Source: Candidatus Paraburkholderia kirkii
GTDB taxonomy: Bacteria > Pseudomonadota > Gammaproteobacteria > Burkholderiales > Burkholderiaceae
NCBI GenBank assembly: GCA_001189345.1
Contig: LFKV01000023.1
Coordinates: 149,899-213,898 of the forward strand
Length of the DNA: 64,000 nucleotides
Reading direction: 5' to 3'
Shown here one piece after another: positions 24,103 through 33,396 of this stretch (positions within the stretch are counted from its first letter, which is position 1; every line of letters starts with the position of its first letter). The notes beneath the pieces were generated by a model that worked only from the letters and a program-made list of their open reading frames with translations, did no database searches and was not told the DNA's origin. A program made the position numbers and the translations under genes.

Positions 24103-25439
24103 TTACAGGGCGCGCTCTTCCTGCTGCGGGCGGCGCGGCGTTCGGCCGCTGGCCGCGTGGCGACGTCGAAGGGAAAGGTCATTTCCACCTGCAGGCCGCC
24201 GTCGGGGCGATTGCCGATCTCGCATTCGCCGCCCGCGCGCCGCGCCAGGCGCTCGACGATGGCGGAGCCCCAGCCCGCTGTGGCCGCTGCCGCCGCGCGC
24301 CGGGTCGAGCCGCACGAACGGCCGGCTCGCCTTGATGAGATTGTCCGGCGCGATGCCCTTGCCGTGATCCGACACCCGCAGCACCCAGCCATTGGCGCCG
24401 TGCCGCGTCTCGACGATGATCGGCGGCGCGCCGTACGCATGCGCGTTGTCGAACAGGTTCGAAAGGATGCGGTCCAGCGTCGCCGCGGGTAGCGCGAAGG
24501 TGGGCCCGGCCTCGAGGCTCAGGCGCACCGGCTCGGCCGCCGGCGACACCGCCTGGTACGCCCGCGCGACGCGCTCGCACTGTTGATCCACCGCGACGGG
24601 CTCGCTGCCGTCCGGACGGTCGTGCGCAAACACCAGGAATTGATCAACGATATGCGCCCTCGAACCGACGTCGCGCACGACGCCGTCGCGCATCTTGCCG
24701 TCGTCCATCATCTCGGCGCGCAGGCGCAGGTGCGCGAGCGGCGTCTTCAGGTCGTGCGCGACACCCGCGAGCATCACGGCGCGGTCGTTCTCGGTCTGCG
24801 AGACTTCGCGCACCATCTGATTGAAGCCGTGCGTCAGCTGCCGCAGCTCGCGCGGGCCGCGCTCGGGCACGATCGGCGTGGGCTGGCCGCGCCCGAAGCG
24901 CTGCACGGCCTGCGCCAGCGCGCGCAGCGGAGATTGCAGCTGCCATGCGCCGAACAGCGCGGCGAGCACGGTGGTAGAGAAGATCAACGCGAGCCATACG
25001 AGCATGCGATCGCGCGAGCGCGGCGGCCGCAGCGGCTACACCGGCACGACGATCCAGCCGGCATCCTTCGCGCCGTGCACCCACACGCTCGGCGGTCCGC
25101 CAGGCTCGTTCAGGCGCACGTCGGTGCCATCGGGCAGGCGGTCCTTCAGATCCTCGACGAAGCGCTGCAGCGGCGGCATGCCCTCGTCGGGCGCCCTGGA
25201 CACTTCGGCGCTGCCGAGGGCGACGCCGCACGCGCGGCGGCAAGAGCTGATCCGGCGTATTGGCGATGTGCTGGCGCACCGCCTCGACGAGAAACACGGC
25301 TTCCTCGACGGCAAAGCGCGTCTGCACGTTGTCCCGCTCGAAGAGGATGATCGCGAACCACGCGACATGCGACAGCACCAGCATGCCGATGACGATGACG
25401 ACCAGCCGCCCGAACAGCGTATCAATTGCCCGGCGCATT
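24103..25439 (-). pseudogene. sensor histidine kinase (CpxA/EnvZ-like), frameshifted
   Basis: ATG 25439 overlaps the end of the regulator gene. The parts are: membrane helix VVIVIGMLVLSHVAWFAIIL, a short periplasmic part, a second helix (WLALIFSTTVLAALFGAW), HAMP, the H-box VAHDLKTPLAHLRLRAEM, the N-box LSNLFDNAHAYG and the G-boxes DHGKGIAP and GSGHSGLG. Frame breaks lie near 25230, near 25015 (a stop before the second helix) and near 24265; further on the frame returns, giving the natural end RPQQEERAL at 24103. It would phosphorylate the regulator encoded upstream; as written it is inactive. Confidence 0.8.
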
Positions 25440-26145
25440 TTGCTCGCCATCCGGCACGAACACCTAGCCGCGCCCCCGTACCGTCTGGATGAAGCGCGGC
25501 GCCGACGGATCGGTTTCCAGGATGCGCCGCAGGCGCCACACCTGCACGTCGATGCCGCGGTCGGTGCCATCGTACTCCGGGCCGTGCAGCAGTTCGAGCA
25601 GGCGCTCGCGCGTGAGCGTGCGCATGGGGTTGTTCACGAAGATCTTGAGCAGCGCGAATTCGCTGCCGGAAAGCGTGAGCGGGCGATCGTCCTGCTGCAG
25701 CGTGCGCGACTGGAAATCCAAGCGGAAGCGGCCGAACGAATACGGCTCGCGCTGCTCGAGCGCGGCGGACAGGATCGTGCGGCGGCGGCACAGCACGGCC
25801 TGCACGCGCGCGAGCAGCTCGCGCGGGTTGAACGGCTTGCCGAGGTAGTCGTCCGCGCCCAGCTCCAGGCCGACGATGCGGTCCACGTCGTCCGCACGGG
25901 CGGTCAGCATGATGACGGGGATGTCGTCGCCGGATGCGCGCAGTTGCTTGAGCGCGGTCAGGCCGTCGACGCCCGACATCATCAGATCGAGCACGATCCA
26001 GGTCGGGACGCTCGCGTTCGATGTGACGTTCGAGTCCACCGGCGTCATGCAGCACCGATACCTCGATGCCCTGCCGGACCAGATAGTCGCGCAGAAGGTC
26101 GCGCAGTTCGGCGTCGTCGTCGACGACAAGTATTTGCGTAGTCAT
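25423..26145 (-). pseudogene. OmpR-family response regulator (CpxR-like), indel and amber codon
   Basis: ATG 26145 starts TTQILVVDDDAELRDLLRDY. One base is lost near 25995, just before the phospho-acceptor Asp in IVLDLMMSGVDG. The frame then continues through GKPFNPREL and a winged-helix domain (SFGRFRLDFQSRTL, RGIDVQVWRLRRILETDPSA, FIQTVRGRG). There TAG (25464-25466) stands in the place of the conserved Tyr codon TAC; behind it the same frame reads VFVPDGEQNAPGN and stops at 25423. So this gene carries both an indel and a nonsense codon. It is divergent from the Spy-like gene. Confidence 0.82.
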
Positions 26146-26211
26146 GGGATGGAGTTTAGCGCGTGAGTCAGGCGGGATCGGCGGCATCCGCTCCGCAAAG
26201 GGTTACGGGGT

Positions 26212-26255
26212 GTTACGACGAAAGCAGCATGTAAACCGGCGTAACAAGCATCGCC
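26212..26255. promoter_or_regulatory. two CpxR-like boxes between regulator and Spy-like gene
   Basis: GTAAA-N5-GTAAC occurs at 26241-26255, one mismatch from the CpxR consensus GTAAA-N5-GTAAA. GTTAC-N5-GTTAC at 26212-26226 is the same box on the other strand (GTAAC-N5-GTAAC). A further CGTAAC lies at 26271-26276. The boxes sit between the two-component genes and the divergent Spy/CpxP-like gene, where such a system regulates both sides. Confidence 0.6.
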
Positions 26256-26391
26256 CGTGCCGTAACACGGGCGGCTTCCGGAGCCTCTACGCTGTGTCTC
26301 ACCGACAAGCGCAAGACCACGACGGGCTTTCCGGAAGCCATCGGCCGCGGCCTCGCGTTTCGGCTTCGACAATCAATAGGGGAGTATCACG

Positions 26392-26826
26392 ATGTCCAAG
26401 CAATACCGCATTCTCACTGCCGCCGCCGCTGCAATCGCGCTGACCTTCGGCGCCTCGCACGCCGCCACCAACGACGCGCCGCCTCCGCCGCCCGCGGGCG
26501 CGCCGGCCATGATGGGCGGCCACGGCGGTCCGGACGGGCATCGCATGGAAATGCGCATGCAGAAGCAACTGGACCAGCTGCACGGCCAGTTGAACCTCAA
26601 CGCCGACCAGGAAAAACTCTGGCGGACGACGCTCACCACGATGAAGCAGAACCATCAGGCGATGCGCGAGAGCCACAAGCAGATGCGCGAGCAGTTCAAG
26701 TCGATGGAGAGCCAGCCGATTCTCGTCTCGAGCGTGACCTTCGAGATGTCCTCGATCTTCGCGGCGTCGCCGGCACCAAGCGCCTCGCCGTTCACGGTCA
26801 CCGTGCCGCGCGCCACGTGCACGTAG
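26392..26826 (+). pseudogene. Spy/CpxP-like periplasmic protein, 3' end replaced
   Basis: ATG 26392 follows AGGGGAG. The product has a signal peptide (MSKQYRILTAAAAAIALTFG ending SHA), a Pro-rich linker and helices of the LTxxQ/heavy-metal-sensor type (MRMQKQLDQLHGQLNLNADQ, LWRTTLTTMKQNHQAMRESH). After about residue 111 (SQPIL) the sequence is the antisense of the pirin gene, so the native C-terminus is gone. The joint lies at about 26722-26730. Spy-like proteins are envelope chaperones or metal-binding proteins under Cpx/Bae control. Confidence 0.75.
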
Positions 26827-27371
26827 ACGCGACGGCCCGCCGGCACGTCGAAGTTCGCACGCTCGTCGCCGTCGAAGAGGCCCGCGAAGATGCGCGTGTT
26901 CGCGCCGATTTTCACCGATCCTTCCGCGCCCTCGGGCGATGCGATCACGCGCAGGCGGCCGCGCTTCTCCTCGCTGCCGAAGCGCTTTTCCTCGTAGCCC
27001 GGCGCATCCGGAATGATCCAGATCTGCAGGAAGTACGCGGTTTCCATCGGCGATCCGTTGAACTCGCTGTGACGCACGCCGGTGCCCGCGCTCATGCGCT
27101 GCACGTCGCCGGGACGAATCGTCGAGCCGTTGCCCATGCTGTCGCGGTGCGCGAGCGCGCCTTCGAGCACGTAGCTCACGATTTCCATGTCGCGGTGACC
27201 GTGCGCGCCAAAGCCCTGGCCGCCCGCCACGCGGTCTTCGTTGATGACGCGCAGCGCGCCGAAGTGCATGTGCTCCGGATCGTAGTAGTCCGCGAAGGAG
27301 AAGCTGTGATACGAGTCGAGCCAGCCGTGGTTGGCGTGACCCCGTTCTTTGCTGCGACGAATTTCGAACAT
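26655..27371 (-). pseudogene. pirin-family protein, C-terminus lost
   Basis: From ATG 27371 (GGGAG upstream) the protein is a normal bicupin pirin: MFEIRRSKERGHANHGWLDS, the metal ligands HMHFGALRVINEDRV and HGHRDMEIVSYVLEGALAH, then VRHSEFNGSP. It is intact up to AAKIEDISKVTLE near residue 213; the last ~25 residues are replaced by the antisense of the Spy-like gene. The cupin metal site is complete, so some activity (quercetinase-like or regulatory) is conceivable. The same joint truncates the convergent gene. Confidence 0.82.
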
Positions 27372-27788
27372 GATGTTTGCTCCCGCCCAAGGCGTTGATT
27401 TGCTATGGACAGAATGTAAGGACGCAGCCTCCCCTGAACAACGCGCGCCGCGGCATTACATCGTTCCGCCCATGCAGGTAATCGGACGCTTCCGGCTCCG
27501 CGCCCGCGCGCCGGCCGGGTTCGGGTAGAATACTGCGCTTTTCGGGATGGTGACGGGTTGCGGCCGCCCGCGAGCCGCTCGCGCGATGCGCGGGGCGCCG
27601 GGAAATTCGAGAAAAAGCGAGCCGGCGACGGCGCACCGACTGCCCGGCTGCAGGGTTAGCAGCAACGGTGGCCCGCAATTTTGGCCATCTAGAATACGGT
27701 CCGCCGGCCACGAAACCAGAAAAGCAAGAAAGGGCCGGGAAGGACAGCCGATCACGCGGGGCAAGGCGCCATCGACTGAGGAGAGACA
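27372..27788. other. gap upstream of the amino-acid ABC operon
   Basis: About 420 bases without a supported gene between the divergent pirin and transporter units. The AT-richer stretch near 27655-27720 probably holds the rightward promoter. No operator-like symmetry stood out. Confidence 0.35.
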
Positions 27789-27943
27789 TGAACACATTCG
27801 CATCGCGCGCTGCGCCGTCATCCACGGTCGCGGCCGCTGGAACGCAACGCGCGAACGACCGCCGCGCGCCGCGCTCACCGCATTCCATGCACGTTAGGCA
27901 CCTTACCAAGGAATCACCATGTTGCAAGGCTACAGTCCGCTGA
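27789..27943 (+). other. vestigial start of a lost binding-protein gene (candidate)
   Basis: ATG 27789 follows an excellent ribosome site (TGAGGAGAGAC). The frame gives MNTFASRAAPSSTVAAAGTQ and then a basic, unstructured run that overlaps the hisQ start. Its position is where lysine/arginine/ornithine or histidine binding-protein genes normally sit in this operon. I take it as the stump left by an internal deletion; a short leader peptide is the alternative. Confidence 0.35.
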
Positions 27944-28602
27944 TCCTCGCGGGCACCTGGCAGACCGTCAAGCTGGCGGTGCTGTCGCTCGCGTTCGCCT
28001 TCGTGATCGGTCTGATCGGCGCGGCGGCGAAACTGTCGAAAAACCGCCTGGCGTCGGGTGTGGGCACCGTCTACACGACGCTCATCCGCGGCGTGCCGGA
28101 TCTCGTGCTGATGCTGCTGCTCTTCTACAGCATACAGATCTGGCTCAATCAGCTGACCGACCTGCTCGACCTGGACCAGATCGACATCGACCCCTTCCTC
28201 GCCGGCATTCTCGTGCTGGGCTTCATTTACGGCGCGTATTTCACCGAAACCTTCCGCGGCGCGTTCCTCTCGGTGCCGCGCGGCCAGCTCGAAGCGGGCG
28301 CGGCCTACGGCATGACGCCCTGGCAGACCTTCTCGCGAATCATGTTCCCGCAGATGATGCGCTTCGCGCTGCCCGGCATCGGCAACAATTGGCAGGTGAT
28401 GGTCAAGGCGACGGCGCTCGTCTCGATCATCGGCCTGGCGGACGTGGTCAAGGCCTCGCAGGATGCGGGCAAGGGCACGCTGCGTTTCTTCTTCACGCTG
28501 CTCGCGGGCGCGATCTATCTCGCGATCACCACGATCTCGAATCTCGTGCTGATCTGGCTGGAGCGGCGCTATTCCATCGGCGTGCGCAAGGCTGACCTAT
28601 AA
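27919..28602 (+). CDS. hisQ: polar amino-acid ABC permease, HisQ type
   Basis: A 227-residue inner-membrane protein with five helices: the start MLQGYSPLILAGTWQTVKLA, LIRGVPDLVLMLLLFY, and the EAA loop QLEAGAAYGMTPWQTFSRIMFPQ near residue 125. It is typical of HisQ/ArtQ permeases of histidine and lysine/arginine/ornithine uptake. ATG 27919 follows AAGGAA. It is followed after 15 bases by the HisM-type partner. It is intact; the binding protein that should deliver the substrate is missing upstream. Confidence 0.88.
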   Translation: MLQGYSPLILAGTWQTVKLAVLSLAFAFVIGLIGAAAKLSKNRLASGVGTVYTTLIRGVPDLVLMLLLFYSIQIWLNQLTDLLDLDQIDIDPFLAGILVLGFIYGAYFTETFRGAFLSVPRGQLEAGAAYGMTPWQTFSRIMFPQMMRFALPGIGNNWQVMVKATALVSIIGLADVVKASQDAGKGTLRFFFTLLAGAIYLAITTISNLVLIWLERRYSIGVRKADL

Positions 28603-28617
28603 AGAGCGGCGGAACTC

Positions 28618-29331
28618 ATGATCGAAATCATCCAGGAATACTGGAAGAACTACCTCTTCACCGACGGCTACCGCATCACCGGTCTCGCGATCACGATGTG
28701 GCTGCTGGTCGTCTCCATCGGCCTGGGCTTTTGTCTTTCGGTGCCGCTCGCGGTGGCGCGCGTGTCGAAGAACAAGCTGCTCTCGCGTGCCGTCTGGCTC
28801 TATACGTATGTCTTCCGGGGCACGCCGCTCTACGTGCAGCTGCTGCTCTGCTATACGGGTCTGTACAGTCTGCAGGTCGTGCGCGATCACGTGTTGCTGA
28901 ATGAATTCTTCCGCAACGGCATGAACTGCACACTGCTCGCGTTCACGCTGAACACTTGCGCGTACACCACCGAAATCTTCGCCGGCGCGATCAAGGCGAC
29001 GCCCTACGGCGAGATCGAGGCCGCGCGCGCCTACGGCATGTCTTCCTTCACGCTGTATCGCCGGGTGATCCTGCCGTCGGCGCTGCGCCGCGCGCTGCCA
29101 TACTACAGCAACGAAGTCATTCTTATGCTGCACGCCACGACCGTCGCGTTCACGGCGACCGTGCCGGACATCCTCAAGATCGCGCGCGACGTGAACTCGG
29201 CGACGTATCAGTCGTTCCAGGCGTTTGGCATCGCCGCCCTGCTCTATCTCTGCATTTCGTTCGCGCTCGTGTGGCTGTTCCGCCGCGCCGAGCATCGCTG
29301 GCTGGCGTACCTGCGGCCGCAAGGCAAATAA
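28618..29331 (+). CDS. hisM: polar amino-acid ABC permease, HisM type
   Basis: A 237-residue permease with the HisM features: MIEIIQEYWKNYLFTDGYRI, YVFRGTPLYVQLLLCYTGLY, ITGLAITMWLLVVSIGLGF, and the EAA loop GEIEAARAYGMSSFTLYRRV near residue 130. With HisQ it forms the membrane channel for basic amino acids. It is intact and lies 24 bases before the ATPase gene. Confidence 0.9.
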   Translation: MIEIIQEYWKNYLFTDGYRITGLAITMWLLVVSIGLGFCLSVPLAVARVSKNKLLSRAVWLYTYVFRGTPLYVQLLLCYTGLYSLQVVRDHVLLNEFFRNGMNCTLLAFTLNTCAYTTEIFAGAIKATPYGEIEAARAYGMSSFTLYRRVILPSALRRALPYYSNEVILMLHATTVAFTATVPDILKIARDVNSATYQSFQAFGIAALLYLCISFALVWLFRRAEHRWLAYLRPQGK

Positions 29332-29355
29332 GTCCATCGCAGGCCAAGGACCTTC

Positions 29356-30162
29356 ATGAATTCCCAGATGCACAAGCTTTTCGTCGACGACATTCACAAG
29401 CAGTACGGCAGCAACGAAGTTCTAAAAGGCGTCTCGCTCAAGGCGAAAGCCGGGGACGTGATCAGCATCATCGGCTCGTCGGGCTCGGGCAAGAGCACGA
29501 TGCTGCGCTGTATCAACTTCCTGGAGCAGCCGAATCAGGGGCGCATCTTCGTGGACGGCGACGAGGTCCGCACGATGAAGGACAAGACCGGCGCGCTCAA
29601 GGTCGCGGACCCGAAGCAGCTGCGGCAGATGCGCTCGAAGCTCTCGATGGTGTTCCAGCATTTCAATTTGTGGTCGCACATGAACGTGCTGGAGAACGTG
29701 ATCGAGGCGCCCGTCAACGTGCTCGGGCTCTCGAAGAAGGAAGCCGAGAAGCGCGCGCGTACCTATTTCGAGAAGGTCGGCCTGGCGCCGCGCCTGGAGA
29801 AGCAGTATCCGTCGCATCTGTCGGGCGGTCAGCAGCAGCGCGTGGCCATTGCGCGCGCGCTCGCGATGCATCCCGACATCATGCTCTTCGACGAGCCGAC
29901 TTCCGCGCTCGACCCCGAACTCGTCGGCGAAGTGCTGAAGGTGATGCAGACGCTCGCCGAGGAAGGGCGCATGATAATCGTCGTCACGCACGAGATGGCG
30001 TTCGCGCGCAACGTGTCGAACCACGTGGTGTTTCTGCATCAGGGGCGCATCGAGGAGGAAGGCCATCCCGAAGCAGTGTTCGGCAACACGAAGAGCGACC
30101 TGTTACCCTGGAACGTCGCTCCTGTGTTGCCCGCCTCCGCGCACATCGATTCGATTCGCTAG
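29356..30162 (+). CDS. hisP: amino-acid ABC transporter ATPase, HisP type, altered tail
   Basis: A 268-residue ATPase with Walker [14 protein letters not shown]-loop [20 protein letters not shown], signature [17 protein letters not shown] and Walker [17 protein letters not shown], and H-loop [11 protein letters not shown]. After VFGNTKSD the usual ending (RLRQFLSG-like) is replaced by 20 unrelated residues up to TAG at 30160, so the last few residues were changed by an indel or a deletion. All catalytic parts are present; function is probably kept. Confidence 0.9.
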   Translation: MNSQMHKLFVDDIHKQYGSNEVLKGVSLKAKAGDVISIIGSSGSGKSTMLRCINFLEQPNQGRIFVDGDEVRTMKDKTGALKVADPKQLRQMRSKLSMVFQHFNLWSHMNVLENVIEAPVNVLGLSKKEAEKRARTYFEKVGLAPRLEKQYPSHLSGGQQQRVAIARALAMHPDIMLFDEPTSALDPELVGEVLKVMQTLAEEGRMIIVVTHEMAFARNVSNHVVFLHQGRIEEEGHPEAVFGNTKSDLLPWNVAPVLPASAHIDSIR

Positions 30163-30260
30163 CAGCGCCGCCTTCAAAGGTCAATGTCGACCCTCGACGG
30201 TATTGATCGAGCGCTTACGGAAATTCCGGGCTTTTGTTCATCCTGCAAACGGCAAGGCAA

Positions 30261-31820
30261 TCAATGCGCCGCCGATGCCGCCGCCGCTGAATCTCCCCCG
30301 CCCGACCGCTCGGGCCGCGTGATCCAGATCAGCACGATCAGCGCGACGAAAATCCCCGCCGAGATATAGAACATGTCGTTCACGCCGAGCTGCGCCGCCT
30401 GCTGCGTGGCCATGCTGTTGTAGAGCCCGACGGTCTGATCCTGCGACAAGCCGAGCGCGCCCATTTGCTGCATCGAGTTGGCGAAGACCGAATTGTACGA
30501 ATTCGCGCCTTCGACCAGCTGCGCGTGATGCACGATCGAGCGATGCTCCCAGGCCGTCGAGAAGATCGACGTACCGATGCCGCCGCACATGATCCGCACG
30601 AAGTTCGACAAGCCCGACGCCGCCGGAATCCGATGCCCCGGCAAGCCCGACAGCATGATCGACACGAGCGGGATGAAGAAGCCCGCCATGCCGATGCCCT
30701 GAATCAGCGTTGGCACCGTGAGCGCCCAGGTATCGACGCCGGTCGTATAGCGCGAGCGCATCCAGAAACACAGCGCGAACACGAGGAACGCGGCGGTCGC
30801 GATGTAGCGCAGATCCGTGCGCGGCAGGAACTTGCCGGTGAGCGGCGAGAGCAGGATCGCGAACAGGCCGACGGGCACCATCACGAGGCCGGCGTTCGTC
30901 GCCGTGTAGCCGATGTCGGTCTGCAGCCACAACGGCAGGAGCACGAGATTGCCGAAGTAGAGCCCGTAGCCGATGGAGAGCGCGATCGTGCCGCCCGTGA
31001 AATTGCGCAGTTCGAACAGCGACAGATCCACGACCGGATGCTCCGCCGTCAGCTCCCACACGATGAAGAACGCAAAGGCGATCACCGCGATCAGCGCGAG
31101 CACGACGATCGTCGTCGAGTTGAACCAGTCGAGGTCCTTGCCCTTGTCGAGCATGATCTGCAGCGGGCCGACCCAGATCACCAGCAGCGCGAGACCGACG
31201 GTGTCGATCGGCGCACGGCGGATCGCCGAGTCGCGGTCGCGGAAGATCGCGAACGTGGCGATCGCCGCCGCGATGCCGACCGGGATGTTCACGTAGAAGA
31301 TCCACGGCCACGAGATGTTGTCGGAGATCCAGCCGCCGAGCACCGGGCCCGCGACCGGCGCGATCAGCGTGGTCATCGACCACATCGAGAGCGCCATCGG
31401 CGCCTTTTCGCGCGGATAGCTCGCGAGCAGGAGCGTCTGCGAGAGCGGGATCATCGGACCGGCCACCGCGCCCTGCAGCACGCGCGCAGCGAGCAGGAAG
31501 GGCAGGGTCGGCGCGAGGCCGCACAGCCACGACGCGATCACGAACAGGATGATCGAGCCGAGGAAGAGCCGCACCTGGCCGATGCGCTGTGTGAGCCAGC
31601 CCGTGAGCGGCACCGAGATCGCGTTGGCGACCGCGAACGACGTGATGACCCACGTACCCTGATCGGACGACACGCCCAGGTCGCCGGAGATCGACGGAAT
31701 CGAGACGTTCGCGATCGACGTGTCGAGCACGTTCATGAACACCGAGAGCGACACGGCAACCGTCCCGATGACGAGCTTCGCGCCCGAAAGCGGCGGGTGA
31801 ACAACGTTTTGCTGAGACAT
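30261..31820 (-). CDS. emrB: DHA2-family multidrug efflux protein, EmrB type
   Basis: A 519-residue transporter with 14 membrane helices: start SVFMNVLDTSIANVSIPSIS, motif A region QRIGQVRLFLGSIILF, antiporter motif APVAGPVLGGWISD near residue 155 and NIPVGIAAAIATFAIF. EmrB works with the EmrA adaptor and an outer-membrane factor to expel hydrophobic drugs. Here the gene itself is intact, but emrA and the outer-membrane gene are fused remnants, so the pump cannot assemble from this locus. Confidence 0.92.
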   Translation of the reverse strand: MSQQNVVHPPLSGAKLVIGTVAVSLSVFMNVLDTSIANVSIPSISGDLGVSSDQGTWVITSFAVANAISVPLTGWLTQRIGQVRLFLGSIILFVIASWLCGLAPTLPFLLAARVLQGAVAGPMIPLSQTLLLASYPREKAPMALSMWSMTTLIAPVAGPVLGGWISDNISWPWIFYVNIPVGIAAAIATFAIFRDRDSAIRRAPIDTVGLALLVIWVGPLQIMLDKGKDLDWFNSTTIVVLALIAVIAFAFFIVWELTAEHPVVDLSLFELRNFTGGTIALSIGYGLYFGNLVLLPLWLQTDIGYTATNAGLVMVPVGLFAILLSPLTGKFLPRTDLRYIATAAFLVFALCFWMRSRYTTGVDTWALTVPTLIQGIGMAGFFIPLVSIMLSGLPGHRIPAASGLSNFVRIMCGGIGTSIFSTAWEHRSIVHHAQLVEGANSYNSVFANSMQQMGALGLSQDQTVGLYNSMATQQAAQLGVNDMFYISAGIFVALIVLIWITRPERSGGGDSAAAASAAH

Positions 31821-31833
31821 GATTGCCGCGTGC

Positions 31834-32270
31834 TTACATCAGCTTCGCGGCGGAAGCGGACTTCGCGCCACGGCCGCCGGGCGACGACGTGCTCTGCGAG
31901 CCCGGGGCGGTGCCGGCGTTCTGCTGGATGATGCGCGCGATTTCCTGGTCGGCTTCGGCGCCGTACTTGTCGAACACGTTGGTCTGATAGACCGTGTTTT
32001 GCGCGTTGCCGAGCTCGCCGCCTTCCTCGTTCTTGATTGTCACGTCGACGTTCATCGGCAGGCCGATACGCAGCGGATGCTGCTGCAGTTCCTTCGGATC
32101 GAGCTCGATGCGCACCGGCAGGCGCTGCACGACCTTGATCCAGTTGCCCGTCGCGTTCTGCGCGGGCAGGAGCGAGAACGCCGAGCCCCTGCCGGCCGAG
32201 AAGCCGATCACCTTACCGTGAAACACGACGCCCGAGCCGTACAGATCGGCCGTCAGCTCGACCGGCTGGC
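31834..32270 (-). pseudogene. emrA: EmrA membrane-fusion protein, C-terminal remnant
   Basis: The frame resumes at QPVELTADLYGSGVVFHGKV and continues to the natural end (GSAFSLLPAQNATGNWIKVV, QRLPVRIELDPKELQQHPLR, GLPMNVDVTI, a Ser/Gly-rich tail) at 31834. About 250 N-terminal residues, with the membrane helix and coiled coil, are missing. The joint with the outer-membrane lipoprotein gene lies at 32266-32272. It is 13 bases before emrB. Confidence 0.85.
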
Positions 32271-32495
32271 GTCGCCGAACTGCTTCGCCCAGTCGAGCGC
32301 CGGCCACTGGCCGCCTTGCCCCGGCACGCTCTGCGTGGTCTCGAAGTTCTCGGGCGCGGCAATCTTCTTGTCGCTCGAAATGCCCGCGTAGTTCGCGCAG
32401 CCCGCGACCGCGACCGCGAGCGCCGCCGCGGCTGCGGCGACGGCGCTCTTCGCACGGCTCGGGCCGCGAAGCGCGGACAGGGAGTGGTGTTTCAT
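32268..32495 (-). pseudogene. RND/Emr outer-membrane factor lipoprotein (NodT type), N-terminal stump
   Basis: ATG 32495 gives a basic start, a signal sequence (VAAAAAALAVAVAGC) with lipobox AGC, then ANYAGISSDKKIAAPENFET and GGQWPALDWAKQFGDA. This is the N-terminus of NodT-family efflux outer-membrane factors. After about 75 residues it runs into emrA sequence. A deletion of roughly 2 kb removed its remaining ~400 residues and the first part of emrA. Confidence 0.8.
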
Positions 32496-32570
32496 ATCTC
32501 GTTTCTTGAGATGAGAATTAAAGATGGACGTTGCAATCATTTTGTAGGCTTACGATGGCGAATTTGCTTG

Positions 32571-33086
32571 TCATCGCAATGACGTACTTGGCTTATCATT
32601 GCCGCCGAGCAACGAGGCGACGGACGGATCGCACGAGTTCGCCAGGATGCGCCGGAGCATGCTCTTGAGAAAATCGACTTCCTCGGGCGTGAAGCCCGCC
32701 AGCAGATGGTCGAGCACGCGCGTGAAGACGGCGGGAATCTTTTCCGCCGTCGCCTGGCCTTCGTCCGTGAGCGCGAGGCGCACCACGCGCCGGTCCTCCT
32801 CGCTGCGCACGCGCGAGAGAAGGCCGCGCTTCTCCAGCCGGTCGATCAGCCACGTGACCGCGCTCGCATCGATGCCGTATTCGCGGGCAATGTCGGCCGC
32901 CGTCAGGCACTTGCCGACCGCCAGCATGAACAGGATGCTTGCCTGCGTGCTCGTGATGCCCAGTTCGGAGGTCGTGTGCTGCGTGACCATGTTCCACATG
33001 GTCGAGCGCACCCGGCTCATCAGGTAGCCGACGCTCTCGGCGAGTACATAGTCGCCGATCGCCGCGGATTTCGGAGCGTCGCTCAT
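32571..33086 (-). CDS. MarR-family transcriptional regulator
   Basis: A 171-residue winged-helix repressor: helices around YLMSRVRSTMWNMVTQHTTS, the recognition helix DIAREYGIDASAVTWLIDRL and the wing LLSRVRSEEDRRVVRLALTD. It stands in front of the former nodT-emrA-emrB operon in the same direction and presumably represses it until a ligand binds. It is intact. The upstream 33087-33130 stretch (CAATAGTTGACTAGG) is AT-rich and is the likely promoter and operator region. Confidence 0.88.
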   Translation of the reverse strand: MSDAPKSAAIGDYVLAESVGYLMSRVRSTMWNMVTQHTTSELGITSTQASILFMLAVGKCLTAADIAREYGIDASAVTWLIDRLEKRGLLSRVRSEEDRRVVRLALTDEGQATAEKIPAVFTRVLDHLLAGFTPEEVDFLKSMLRRILANSCDPSVASLLGGNDKPSTSLR

Positions 33087-33396
33087 GGGAATATTTATGC
33101 GATTGCAATAGTTGACTAGGCATGGTTATGTTATAAGTAGGTGTTCCAGCGCCTGCAAGGATCTTTTCTGGAATCGCTTAACAATTGCCGGGCATCGGCC
33201 GCCGCAACGCGCGCGCAGAACTTGCGGGTTGAGTCCTATTGCAGGATGCGGACATCCACGCGTGCTACAATCTTCTGTTATTACCGCGCCGGGCCCGCAA
33301 ATTCATGCACGTCTGCATGATGGTTCAAGGGGGCTGCCGAGCCATGGAGCCTCGCAGAGGAGGCTCGCTCCGGCGGCGCACAACCAAGACACTTTT
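33087..33396. other. divergent gap between marR and typA
   Basis: About 310 bases without a gene. The left end is AT-rich (TTGACT and TATAAG occur at 33110-33136 but with too short a spacing for a normal promoter). The right part probably holds the typA leader. Confidence 0.35.

Noticed and set aside
33110..33136. TTGACT ... TATAAG as a typA promoter
   Set aside because: The spacing between the two boxes is only about 14 bases and the site is over 250 bases from the typA start.
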